A stretch of 6,360 bases of DNA from contig JAEZTD010000339.1 of the NCBI GenBank assembly GCA_023443705.1, positions 1-6,360 on the forward strand, written 5' to 3'. Below the pieces are notes generated by a model, which saw nothing but the letters and a program-made list of their open reading frames with translations, was not told where the DNA came from and did not search any database. The DNA is from Bacillota bacterium (GTDB taxonomy: Bacteria > Bacillota > Clostridia > Christensenellales > Aristaeellaceae). Positions within the stretch are counted from its first letter, which is position 1. Every line of letters begins with the position of its first letter. The translations under genes were made by a program, and so were the position numbers. Shown here in pieces: positions 1 through 5,715 of the stretch.

Positions 1-2212
1 GGATGGTGGAGATGCCCATCTTGGAGGCGATCTTGACAATGCCGCTGGTCACGGCCTTGTTGTAGTCCTGAATGGCGGCGGTCACGTCCTTGTCCATCAG
101 GCCGTCGTCGATCATTTCCTTGATGCACTCGTGGGCGAGGTACGGACAGACCGCCCGCGCGCCGTAGCCCAGAAGCAGCGCGAAGTGGTGTACGCTGCGC
201 GGCTCCGCGCTTTCGAGGATCACGGAGACTTTCGTGCGCTTCTTGGTGCGCACCAGGTGCTGTTCCAGCGCCGAAACCGCCAGGAGCGACGGGATTGCCA
301 CGTGGTTTTCGTCCACGCCCCGGTCGGAGAGAATCAGCACGCTCACGCCTCGTGAGACCGCCCGATCGCAGGCGAGCAGCATCTGATCCACCGCGCGGCC
401 CATGGGCGTATTCTTGTAGCACAGGATGGAGACGTTCTCCACCTTCAGCCGGGGTTTCTTCATGCCCCGGATGCGCATCAGCTCCGCGGCGGTCAGAATC
501 GGATTGTCCACCTTGAGCACCGCGCAGTTCTCCGGCGCTTCCACGAGCAGGTTTCCGTCCGCGCCCACGTAGACTGCGGTGTCGGTCACGAGCGCCTCGC
601 GGATGGCGTCGATGGGCGGGTTTGTGACCTGGGCGAACAGCTGCTTGAAGTAGCCGAACAAAAGCGGGTGCGCGCTGGAGAGAACCGCCAGCGGCGTATC
701 CGTGCCCATGGACGCGGTGGGCTCGCCGCCGGAGAGCGCCATCGGCATGATGACCTCGCGCATGTCCTCCCAGGTGTAATCGAAGAAGCGGTACAGCCGC
801 GCGCGCTCGGACTTCGACGAAGCGGGCACCCGCTCGTTGGGCAGCGGCAGATCCTTCATCTCGATCAGGTTCTGGTACAGCCACTCGCCGTAGGGCTGGC
901 GAGCGGCGTAGTCCTCCTTGAGGTCCGCGTCCTCATAGACGCGCCCCGCCACCGTGTCCACCACGAGGAGCGCGCCGGGCTTCAGCCGCTTCTTGCGCAC
1001 CACCTTCGCGGGGTCGATGTCGAGCACCCCGACCTCCGAGGCCAGGATGAGGCAGTCGTCGTCGGTCAAAAGGTAGCGGGAGGGCCGAAGGCCGTTCCGG
1101 TCGAGGGACGCGCCGACGATGTCGCCGTCGGAAAAGACCAGCGCCGCCGGGCCGTCCCAGGGCTCCATCATCGTGGCGTAGTAGCGGTACATGTCGCGCC
1201 GTTCGCGGGAGAGCTCCTGGTTGTTCTGCCAGGGCTCCGGCACGGTGACCATGACGGCCTTGGGCAGCTCCATGCCGTACATCATCAAAAATTCCAGCGT
1301 GTTGTCCAGCATGGCGGAGTCCGAGCCGGACTGGTCCACGATGGGCATCACCTTGTCGCGGTCGGCGTCAAGGAGCGTACAGTCCACGGTTTCCTCGCGG
1401 GCGATCATCCGGTCCACGTTGCCGCGGATGGTGTTGATCTCGCCGTTGTGCAGGATCAGCCGGTTCGGGTGCGCGCGCTCCCAGCTGGGGTTGGTGTTGG
1501 TGGAAAAGCGGGAATGGACGGTCGCCAGCGCGCTCCTGGTCAGCGGACTTTCGAGGTCCGGGAAAAAGGTGCGCAGCTCTTCCACCAGCATCATGCCCTT
1601 GTAGACCACGGTGCGACTGGAGAAGGAGCAGACGTACGAGCCGCTTGAGGACTGCTCAAACACGCGGCGGGCGACGTAGAGCCGCCGATCGAATTCGAGG
1701 CCCCGGGCCGCGCCCTTCGGGCGCTTCACAAAGGCCTGCCAGATGGACGGCCTGCGCTCAAAGGCCTTGCGGCCGAGGACTTCCTCCCGGGCGGGCACCT
1801 TGCGCCAGCCGAGGAAGGACATGCCCTCTTTTTCGACGATGACCTCCATCAGCCGCATCAGCTGGCCGCGCTTGACCGCATCCTGCGGAAAAAAAATCAT
1901 CCCCACCCCGTAATCGCGCGCCTCGCCAAGCTCAAAGCCAAGCTGCTCCGCGCGAAACAGGTCGTGAGGAATCTGAAACAATATGCCAACGCCGTCCCCG
2001 GTGTCGCCTTCCGCGTCCCGGCCGGCCCGGTGGGAGAGCCGCTCTACAATTTTCAGCGCGTTGTCCACGGTCTCGTGGGTTTTGACGCCGCGAATGTTGA
2101 CCACCGCGCCAATGCCGCAGGCATCGTGCTCAAACCGAGCGTCGTACAAGCCTGACCCTTGCTGTCGATCTTTTCGGCCGTCTTGGCCTTCATGCCGCTC
2201 TCGCTGCCCCAT
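1..2212 (-). CDS. gltB: Glutamate synthase large subunit, N-terminal half (partial)
   Basis: Large subunit of glutamate synthase (GOGAT). The family transfers the amide of glutamine to 2-oxoglutarate to give two glutamates, through a glutaminase domain and an FMN/iron-sulfur synthase domain. About 737 residues are present of roughly 1500; the C-terminal half lies beyond the left edge. Residues 1-31 look like the cleaved propeptide. Cys32, in EHDACGIGAV, is the expected N-terminal nucleophile. Further class II amidotransferase motifs are HSRFSTNT (233-240), HNGEINT (255-261) and DQSGSDSAMLDN. The central domain is recognised by MGTDTPLAVLS and FAQVTNPPIDAIRE. The window ends at SKMGIST, just before the FMN barrel. 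The start at 2212 is preferred because AAAGGA lies 8 nt upstream. An ATG at 2221 overlaps that site, and an in-frame TAA sits directly before it. The frame is intact wherever I read it. The gene is divergent from ydcF-asnB. A gltD partner is not visible. Confidence 0.97.
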   Translation of the reverse strand, partial: MGQRERHEGQDGRKDRQQGSGLYDARFEHDACGIGAVVNIRGVKTHETVDNALKIVERLSHRAGRDAEGDTGDGVGILFQIPHDLFRAEQLGFELGEARDYGVGMIFFPQDAVKRGQLMRLMEVIVEKEGMSFLGWRKVPAREEVLGRKAFERRPSIWQAFVKRPKGAARGLEFDRRLYVARRVFEQSSSGSYVCSFSSRTVVYKGMMLVEELRTFFPDLESPLTRSALATVHSRFSTNTNPSWERAHPNRLILHNGEINTIRGNVDRMIAREETVDCTLLDADRDKVMPIVDQSGSDSAMLDNTLEFLMMYGMELPKAVMVTVPEPWQNNQELSRERRDMYRYYATMMEPWDGPAALVFSDGDIVGASLDRNGLRPSRYLLTDDDCLILASEVGVLDIDPAKVVRKKRLKPGALLVVDTVAGRVYEDADLKEDYAARQPYGEWLYQNLIEMKDLPLPNERVPASSKSERARLYRFFDYTWEDMREVIMPMALSGGEPTASMGTDTPLAVLSSAHPLLFGYFKQLFAQVTNPPIDAIREALVTDTAVYVGADGNLLVEAPENCAVLKVDNPILTAAELMRIRGMKKPRLKVENVSILCYKNTPMGRAVDQMLLACDRAVSRGVSVLILSDRGVDENHVAIPSLLAVSALEQHLVRTKKRTKVSVILESAEPRSVHHFALLLGYGARAVCPYLAHECIKEMIDDGLMDKDVTAAIQDYNKAVTSGIVKIASKMGISTI

Positions 2213-2220
2213 GCCGTTCA

Positions 2221-2226
2221 TCCTTT
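2221..2226 (-). promoter_or_regulatory. gltB ribosome binding site
   Basis: On the minus strand AAAGGA lies 8 nt before the ATG at 2212. The alternative ATG at 2221 uses the last A of this site as its own first base and so has no spacer. This favours the 2212 start and a 31-residue propeptide over a 34-residue one. Confidence 0.65.
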
Positions 2227-2259
2227 ATGCGTTATTCGCCGCCCTTGACGAAAGGAATT

Positions 2260-2290
2260 AAAAAATGGAGCATGCTTGCGCTCGCCCCAT
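2260..2290 (-). terminator. Terminator-like hairpin in the gltB leader (possible attenuator)
   Basis: Reading the minus strand, ATGGGGC (2290-2284) can pair with GCTCCAT (2271-2265) through 7 pairs, one of them G-U, around a 12-nt loop. Five further T residues follow (2264-2260). The hairpin falls about 13 nt downstream of the predicted gltB start site and about 50 nt before the start codon, so it could abort gltB transcription early. The stem is short and no competing antiterminator is obvious, so a chance fold is possible. Confidence 0.35.
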
Positions 2291-2309
2291 CGCCTTTGAC
2301 GGTTCTGTG

Positions 2310-2339
2310 ATTATAGCACGGCCCGCTTTCCCCTGTCAA
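2310..2339 (-). promoter_or_regulatory. gltB promoter, perfect consensus hexamers
   Basis: On the minus strand TTGACA (2339-2334) and TATAAT (2315-2310) are separated by 18 bp. Both hexamers match the sigma-70/sigma-A consensus exactly. The upstream DNA (about 2340-2375) is A/T-rich in an otherwise GC-rich window, compatible with an UP-like element. The predicted start is near 2303, giving an 80-90 nt leader before gltB. Confidence 0.85.
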
Positions 2340-2409
2340 CCGGATAATGAAAATTCAAACTGGTTTTACTGCAAATTCACGTTCCTACCCGCGCGTTTTC
2401 TCTGTTTTG

Positions 2410-2457
2410 TGCAGGAAATTCGTTTCATCGGTTCATATCCTGCAGTCTCACCCTGCA
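2410..2457. promoter_or_regulatory. Clustered CCTGCA half-sites between divergent promoters
   Basis: TGCAGGA (2410-2416) and TCCTGCA (2438-2444) form a perfect 7-bp inverted repeat with a 21-bp spacer. A further direct CCTGCA lies at 2452-2457, 13 bp after the previous one, and a lone CTGCA at 2369-2373. The cluster sits between the gltB promoter and the ydcF promoter, where a shared regulator would bind. No regulator family is recognised from the motif and the short words could be chance. Confidence 0.25.
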
Positions 2458-2483
2458 AAAAGGATTTCTGCGCACTGCGGGCG

Positions 2484-2512
2484 TTTACATTGGAAGTCCG
2501 CGTCGCTATAAT
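2484..2512 (+). promoter_or_regulatory. ydcF(-asnB) promoter
   Basis: TTTACA (2484-2489) and TATAAT (2507-2512) are separated by the optimal 17 bp. The start would fall near 2518-2520, only about 14 nt before the ydcF ATG, so the GGGAGG ribosome site (2518-2523) lies at the extreme 5' end of the message. This is the only clear promoter I find upstream of asnB, so it probably drives both genes. Confidence 0.8.
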
Positions 2513-2532
2513 GGGTCGGGAGGCGATCGGAG

Positions 2533-3339
2533 ATGGAAGAAAACCTGAGGGACGCGTACAGGGCGGCACAGGATGTCAACTGCCTTTCCGCCTTTCTCGC
2601 CGAGCGGGATTTTCCCGTTTTGACGAAAGAGGCCGTGGCCGCGGCGCTTGGAGAGCCGGCGGATATTCTCATTCTGATGGGCGGCAGCATCGGCGCCGGC
2701 TGCGAGGCGGCGGCGGCGGCCTACCTGTCCGGCGCGGCAAAGCGGCTGATGATCGTCGGCGGCGCGGGGCACACCACCCAGGCCCTTCGGGACTCGGTCA
2801 ACGGGCGTTATCCGGACATCGCCACCAGCGGGCGGGCGGAGGCCGACCTGATCGCCGACATGCTCGAAGCGCACTGGGGCATCCCCCGCGCGGAGGTGAT
2901 CCTCGAAACAGCCTCCGCCAACTGCGGGGAAAACGCCGCTTTCGCGCTTCTCGCGGTGCGGGAAAACGGACTGAACCCGAAAACGGCGATCCTGATGCAG
3001 GACAGCTCCATGCAAAGGCGCATGCGCCACAGCTTTGAAAAGGCGTGGGACGGCACGCGGGCGCGCTTCTACGGCTACGCCGCCCATGTGCCCGTGGTGG
3101 AGGCGCGGGACGGCGCGCTCCGCTACGCGGGCGCGCAGCCCTGGGGGATGTGGCCGCTTGAGCGGTTTCTCACGCTGATCCTGGGCGAAATACCCCGCCT
3201 CAACGACACCCCGGCGGGCTACGGTCCGGCGGGCAAGAGGTTCATCACCCATTGCGACGTACCGGATGGCGTGCTCGCCGCCTTTTCGCGGCTCTCTGCC
3301 GATTTCCCCGGCGCCATCCGCCCGGCGTGGCGGGGATAG
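2533..3339 (+). CDS. ydcF: YdcF-like DUF218 protein
   Basis: A 268-residue protein that resembles E. coli YdcF (about 266 residues) over its whole length as I recall that sequence. It belongs to the DUF218 group, which has a Rossmann-like fold. E. coli YdcF has been reported to bind S-adenosylmethionine, but its cellular role is not established. Visible blocks are LMGGS (48-52), VGGAGHTT (75-82), SGRAEA (99-104), NCGENA (130-135), MQRRM (160-164), WPLERFL (207-213), GEIPRLND (218-225) and GYGPAGKRFITH (229-240). The last three point to the YdcF branch rather than the membrane-anchored SanA/ElyC branch. There is no signal peptide or membrane segment, so it is probably cytoplasmic. The ATG follows GGGAGG with a 9-nt spacer. 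The gene is first in a likely two-gene unit with asnB, 75 bp downstream. That pairing with nitrogen genes is unexplained. Confidence 0.9.
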   Translation: MEENLRDAYRAAQDVNCLSAFLAERDFPVLTKEAVAAALGEPADILILMGGSIGAGCEAAAAAYLSGAAKRLMIVGGAGHTTQALRDSVNGRYPDIATSGRAEADLIADMLEAHWGIPRAEVILETASANCGENAAFALLAVRENGLNPKTAILMQDSSMQRRMRHSFEKAWDGTRARFYGYAAHVPVVEARDGALRYAGAQPWGMWPLERFLTLILGEIPRLNDTPAGYGPAGKRFITHCDVPDGVLAAFSRLSADFPGAIRPAWRG

Positions 3340-3400
3340 CGCCGAACCTGCACCCGCACAAAAACCGACCTATGCGCATAGACTAAGCCATGCGTTTTAT

Positions 3401-3407
3401 GGGGAGG
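3401..3407 (+). promoter_or_regulatory. asnB ribosome binding site
   Basis: GGGGAGG lies 7 nt before the asnB ATG at 3415. It fixes the start so that cysteine is residue 2, as the amidotransferase requires. I see no convincing promoter in 3340-3400, which supports read-through from ydcF. Confidence 0.85.
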
Positions 3408-3414
3408 CGGCAGA

Positions 3415-5232
3415 ATGTGCGGAATCGCGGGGGTCATCGGCCGGGGGGACGAAACAGCCTACGGCCGGATGCTTCAGACTTTGGAAAGGCGCGGCCCGGA
3501 TCAGGAGGGCGCGTGGCTGGGAACGGGCGCGGCGCTCCTGCACCGGCGGCTGTCGGTGGTTGACCTTCAAAACGGGCGGCAGCCGATGGTGCTTACATGG
3601 AAAAACGAAACCTATGTGCTGGTGTACAACGGCGAGCTCTACAACACCGACGAGCTACGGCGCGCGCTTTCCGACCTCGGCCACGGGTTTACCAGCCATT
3701 CCGACACAGAGGTACTGCTCCACGCCTACGCCGAGTGGGGAGAAAAGTGCGTGGACCGCTTCAACGGCATTTTTGCCTTCGGCATCTACGAGGAGGCTTC
3801 CGGGCGGCTCTTCCTCGCCCGGGACCGCATCGGCGTCAAGCCGCTTTTTTATGCCGAGTCCGGCGAGGCTTTCCTCTTCGCGTCGGAGATCAAGACCATT
3901 CTGGCCTACGCCGGTTTTGAGGCGCGCCTCGCCCCGGAGGGCGTGTGCGAGGTCATGCTGCTGGGGCCGGGGCGCACGCCGGGCTGCGGCGTGTTCGAGG
4001 GCATCCGGGAGGTGCGCCCCGGCTGGCGCGGCTACTATACGGACGGTCGGCTGTCCCTCGAGCCCTATTGGAGGCTGACCGACGGCCCCCACCCGGACGA
4101 CCTCGAAACCACCGTTTCGGCGGTTCGGGCGCTGGTGACCGACGCGATCCGGCGGCAGCTGGTGTCGGACGTGCCGGTGGGCTGCTTTTTGTCCGGCGGG
4201 CTCGACTCGAGCGTACTTTCGGCGGTGGCGGCCCGGTACCTCGCGGAGAAGGGCGAGGAACTCAACACCTTCTCCGTCACCTACAAGGACAACGACCGCT
4301 ACTTTCGCGCGACGAAGTTCCAGCCCTCCAGCGACGACGAATACATCGGCCTTGTGACCGACGCGCTGGGAAGCCGCCACCACCGCATTGAACTCGATAC
4401 CGTGGAGCTGGCCGACGCGCTCTACGAGGCGGTGGACGCCCGGGATCTGCCCGGCATGGCGGATGTCGACAGCTCGCTGCTCCTCTTCTGCCGCTCGGTA
4501 CGGCGGGAGATCACGGTGGCGCTGTCGGGCGAGTGCGCCGACGAGATTTTCGGCGGCTACCCGTGGTACCGCGACCCGGACATCCGCGCCCGGCACGGCT
4601 TCCCCTGGGCGCAGTCCACAGCCTGGCGCGCGTCCCTTTTGCAGCCGGACGCGCTGCGCGGCCTCGACCCTTACGAGTACGTGGACGCGCGCTACCGCGC
4701 CACGCTCTCCGAGGCGCACCACTTGCCGGAGACCGACGCGGGCGAAAAGCGCATGCGGGAGATGACGCGGCTCAACTTCGACTGGTTCATGCAGACGCTG
4801 CTCGACCGGAAGGACAGGATGGGCATGTTCTCCGGCCTCGAAGTTCGGGTACCCTTCTGCGACCACCGCATCGCCGAATACATGTACAGGGTGCCCTGGC
4901 CCATGAAGGAACTGGACGGCCACGAAAAAGGGCTGCTTCGGCGCGCGATGGCGGGCATTCTGCCGGAAAAGGTGCTCTACCGCAAGAAGAGCCCCTACCC
5001 GAAGACCCACAACCCGGCCTATGCTCGGCTGGTCCGAGACCGGCTGCGGGACGTGCTCGCGGAGCCGAACGCGCCCATCTGGACGATCGTAAAACCCGCA
5101 GAGGCGGAAAAGCTCTTGCGCGAGGAGCCTCACGAGAACTGGTACGGCCAGCTGATGACCGGGCCTCAGACCGTGGCCTACCTATTGCAGCTGGACTACT
5201 GGCTGCGCAAGTACCGCGTCAGGATTCTGTAG
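3415..5232 (+). CDS. asnB: Asparagine synthetase B, glutamine-hydrolysing
   Basis: Converts aspartate, glutamine and ATP to asparagine, glutamate, AMP and PPi. The protein has 605 residues and appears complete. The N-terminal class II glutaminase domain (about 2-190) has the nucleophile Cys2, exposed once Met1 is removed. It also has HRRLS (43-47), NGELYN (72-77) and SDTEV (96-100), which hold the glutamine-binding positions of the family. The C-terminal synthetase domain begins near 235. It has the ATP-pyrophosphatase loop SGGLDSS (260-266) and SGECADEIFGGY (371-382), where Glu373 matches the catalytic glutamate of E. coli AsnB. The LEVRVPFCDH and RRAM...PEKVLYRKKSPYPKTHNP stretches are also typical. 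The DNDRYFRATKFQPSSDDEY insert after FSVTY resembles AsnB forms I associate with Clostridia and relatives. All key residues are present. Transcription is probably from the ydcF promoter. The stop codon lies 9 nt before the structured element at 5242. Confidence 0.97.
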   Translation: MCGIAGVIGRGDETAYGRMLQTLERRGPDQEGAWLGTGAALLHRRLSVVDLQNGRQPMVLTWKNETYVLVYNGELYNTDELRRALSDLGHGFTSHSDTEVLLHAYAEWGEKCVDRFNGIFAFGIYEEASGRLFLARDRIGVKPLFYAESGEAFLFASEIKTILAYAGFEARLAPEGVCEVMLLGPGRTPGCGVFEGIREVRPGWRGYYTDGRLSLEPYWRLTDGPHPDDLETTVSAVRALVTDAIRRQLVSDVPVGCFLSGGLDSSVLSAVAARYLAEKGEELNTFSVTYKDNDRYFRATKFQPSSDDEYIGLVTDALGSRHHRIELDTVELADALYEAVDARDLPGMADVDSSLLLFCRSVRREITVALSGECADEIFGGYPWYRDPDIRARHGFPWAQSTAWRASLLQPDALRGLDPYEYVDARYRATLSEAHHLPETDAGEKRMREMTRLNFDWFMQTLLDRKDRMGMFSGLEVRVPFCDHRIAEYMYRVPWPMKELDGHEKGLLRRAMAGILPEKVLYRKKSPYPKTHNPAYARLVRDRLRDVLAEPNAPIWTIVKPAEAEKLLREEPHENWYGQLMTGPQTVAYLLQLDYWLRKYRVRIL

Positions 5233-5240
5233 CTTGATTA

Positions 5241-5270
5241 AGCCGAAGGTCAGCGCGCTGTTCTTCGGCT
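5241..5270 (+). repeat. Left-arm hairpin just after the asnB stop
   Basis: AGCCGAAG (5241-5248) pairs with CTTCGGCT (5263-5270), and the palindrome CAGCGCGCTG (5251-5260) lies between. The hairpin starts 8 nt after the asnB stop and could protect or end the asnB transcript, but no U-tract follows, so it is not a standard intrinsic terminator. It is a diverged direct copy of 5474-5503 (25 of 30 positions identical) as well as that sequence's inverted partner. Confidence 0.6.
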
Positions 5271-5304
5271 CAGACCGTCAACAAAGTCTCCGCAGGGTTT
5301 CAAT

Positions 5305-5333
5305 CGTTCCGGGCGGCGTGTACGCCGGGAACG
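5305..5333. repeat. Hairpin with CGTTCC/GGAACG outer stem
   Basis: CGTTCC (5305-5310) pairs with GGAACG (5328-5333). Inside it CGGCG (5314-5318) pairs with CGCCG (5323-5327) around the loop TGTA, with a GGG bulge at 5311-5313. The total is 11 pairs, internal to the 261-bp element. Confidence 0.6.
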
Positions 5334-5334
5334 G

Positions 5335-5371
5335 GATAGCGCCACCAGTCAAGCACACTGGTGGCGCTATC
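5335..5371. repeat. Perfect 15-bp hairpin with 7-nt loop
   Basis: GATAGCGCCACCAGT (5335-5349) is the exact reverse complement of ACTGGTGGCGCTATC (5357-5371), with CAAGCAC as the loop. No T-run follows, so it is not an obvious terminator. It begins one base after the preceding hairpin ends, as stacked helices in a folded RNA or tandem palindromic repeats would. Confidence 0.85.
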
Positions 5372-5385
5372 TGTACCTTTGGTCA

Positions 5386-5423
5386 GTGCGCCGCCCGGAA
5401 ATCCGCGAGGATTTCAGGCGCAC
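5386..5423. repeat. Two-part hairpin capped by a GCGA tetraloop
   Basis: GTGCGCC (5386-5392) pairs with GGCGCAC (5417-5423). GAAATCC (5398-5404) pairs with GGATTTC (5409-5415) around GCGA, a GNRA-type tetraloop. An asymmetric internal loop (GCCCG opposite A) separates the two stems. GNRA loops are common in stable structured RNAs, which slightly favours an RNA-level role. Confidence 0.65.
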
Positions 5424-5433
5424 GCAGGGCTTC

Positions 5434-5463
5434 CCCTTCGCATCGAAAAACCGAAGGGTTTTT
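5434..5463 (+). terminator. Candidate intrinsic terminator inside the element
   Basis: CCCTTCG (5434-5440) pairs with CGAAGGG (5452-5458) around an 11-nt loop, directly followed by TTTTT (5459-5463). It works only in the plus direction, where it would end transcripts arriving from asnB. The competing 13-bp hairpin (5440-5469) sequesters the same U-tract. Confidence 0.5.
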
Positions 5464-5469
5464 CGATGC
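5440..5469. repeat. Perfect 13-bp hairpin with GAAG loop
   Basis: GCATCGAAAAACC (5440-5452) and GGTTTTTCGATGC (5457-5469) are exact reverse complements with a 4-nt loop. The stem contains the T-run that would serve as the tail of the overlapping terminator fold (5434-5463), so the two structures exclude each other. Confidence 0.8.
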
Positions 5470-5474
5470 CTTGC

Positions 5475-5502
5475 GCCGTAGGTCAGCGCGCTGACCTTCG
5501 GC
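5475..5502. repeat. Right-arm 28-bp near-perfect palindrome
   Basis: The sequence is its own reverse complement apart from one opposed T-T pair (5479 and 5498). Its core GGTCAGCGCGCTGACC (5481-5496) is a perfect 16-bp palindrome. Bases 5484-5502 form the right terminal inverted repeat of the element. Confidence 0.75.
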
Positions 5503-5549
5503 CTTTCGCGTTTTCCGCCTCCGGCGCGCAATCAAATACTCCGGGGCGG

Positions 5550-5578
5550 TTGACGAATCCGCAAAGTCTGTCTATACT
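5550..5578 (+). promoter_or_regulatory. Promoter for the alcohol dehydrogenase gene
   Basis: TTGACG (5550-5555) and TATACT (5573-5578) are separated by 17 bp, each one mismatch from the sigma-70/sigma-A consensus. The start is expected near 5585, giving a leader of about 140 nt. It lies downstream of the hairpin element, so the dehydrogenase is probably transcribed independently of asnB. Confidence 0.75.
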
Positions 5579-5585
5579 ACAGTTA

Positions 5586-5648
5586 ATGGAAGGATTTACA
5601 GGCCGACACGCTTTATGGCGCCATGGTGTAACCAACCAGGACATCTGA
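5586..5648 (+). CDS. Possible 20-residue leader ORF (speculative)
   Basis: An ATG at 5586 opens a 20-codon frame ending in TGA at 5646-5648, beginning MEGFTGRHALW. It coincides with the predicted start of the dehydrogenase transcript (near 5585), so it would be leaderless or nearly so. There is no Shine-Dalgarno sequence and no run of one amino acid typical of an attenuator peptide. The start position is predicted rather than measured, so this may be no more than an incidental ATG. Confidence 0.15.
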   Translation: MEGFTGRHALWRHGVTNQDI

Positions 5649-5674
5649 AAGGATACAACCCGTACACGCGACAA

Positions 5675-5715
5675 CATCGTCCGGCCGCGTCGAAAGCCGC
5701 GCGCCGGATGCGATG
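5675..5715 (+). promoter_or_regulatory. Strong leader hairpin abutting the dehydrogenase Shine-Dalgarno
   Basis: CATCG (5675-5679) pairs with CGATG (5711-5715), TCCGGC (5680-5685) with GCCGGA (5703-5708) and CGCG (5686-5689) with CGCG (5698-5701). Small bulges interrupt an otherwise continuous stem of about 15 pairs. It ends 2 nt before the GGAGGG ribosome site (5718-5723). It may set translation efficiency or message stability. No known riboswitch class is recognised. Confidence 0.5.

Larger units (their letters stand above)
5242..5502. repeat. 261-bp multi-hairpin element with perfect 19-bp terminal inverted repeats
   Basis: GCCGAAGGTCAGCGCGCTG (5242-5260) is the exact reverse complement of 5484-5502. 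The 223 bp between hold at least four further strong hairpins: 5305-5333, 5335-5371, 5386-5423 and 5440-5469. Most bases of the element can therefore pair, giving a multi-branched fold closed by a 19-bp stem. Each terminal arm is itself near-palindromic, so the ends can also fold alone (5241-5270 and 5475-5502). There is no ORF of note and no obvious target-site duplication at the borders. It could be a MITE-like non-autonomous element, a composite REP/ERIC-like palindromic repeat, or a structured RNA. Copy number elsewhere cannot be judged from this window. Confidence 0.7.

Noticed and set aside
668..1648. A 326-codon open frame on the plus strand opposite gltB
   Set aside because: The minus strand here encodes continuous, motif-rich GltB. 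The plus frame has low-complexity GC-driven composition and no plausible ribosome site.
2506..3252. A 248-codon minus-strand frame and a 257-codon plus-strand frame (2265-3038) over ydcF
   Set aside because: YdcF motifs run throughout frame 2533-3339, and that start has a promoter and ribosome site. The competing frames show no recognisable domains.
3371..3380. Perfect 10-bp palindrome TATGCGCATA between ydcF and asnB
   Set aside because: It is short, has no repeated partner, and is not placed next to a recognisable promoter. A chance occurrence is adequate.
3655..5133. A 492-codon open frame on the minus strand opposite asnB
   Set aside because: It lies wholly inside the unmistakable asnB gene. 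Its translation is rich in V, R, A and H with no family motif, as expected of an antisense shadow in GC-rich DNA.
5234..5494. Small plus-strand ORFs of 86 and 95 codons in the intergenic region (5234-5494, 5361-5648)
   Set aside because: They cross perfect inverted repeats, lack ribosome sites and resemble no known protein. The second also spans the dehydrogenase promoter.
5242..5502. Integron attC site, CRISPR array or group II intron remnant as explanations for the hairpin cluster
   Set aside because: There are no GTTRRRY/RYYYAAC-type boxes in the right places, no regularly spaced identical repeats with unique spacers, and no domain V-like hairpin or maturase.
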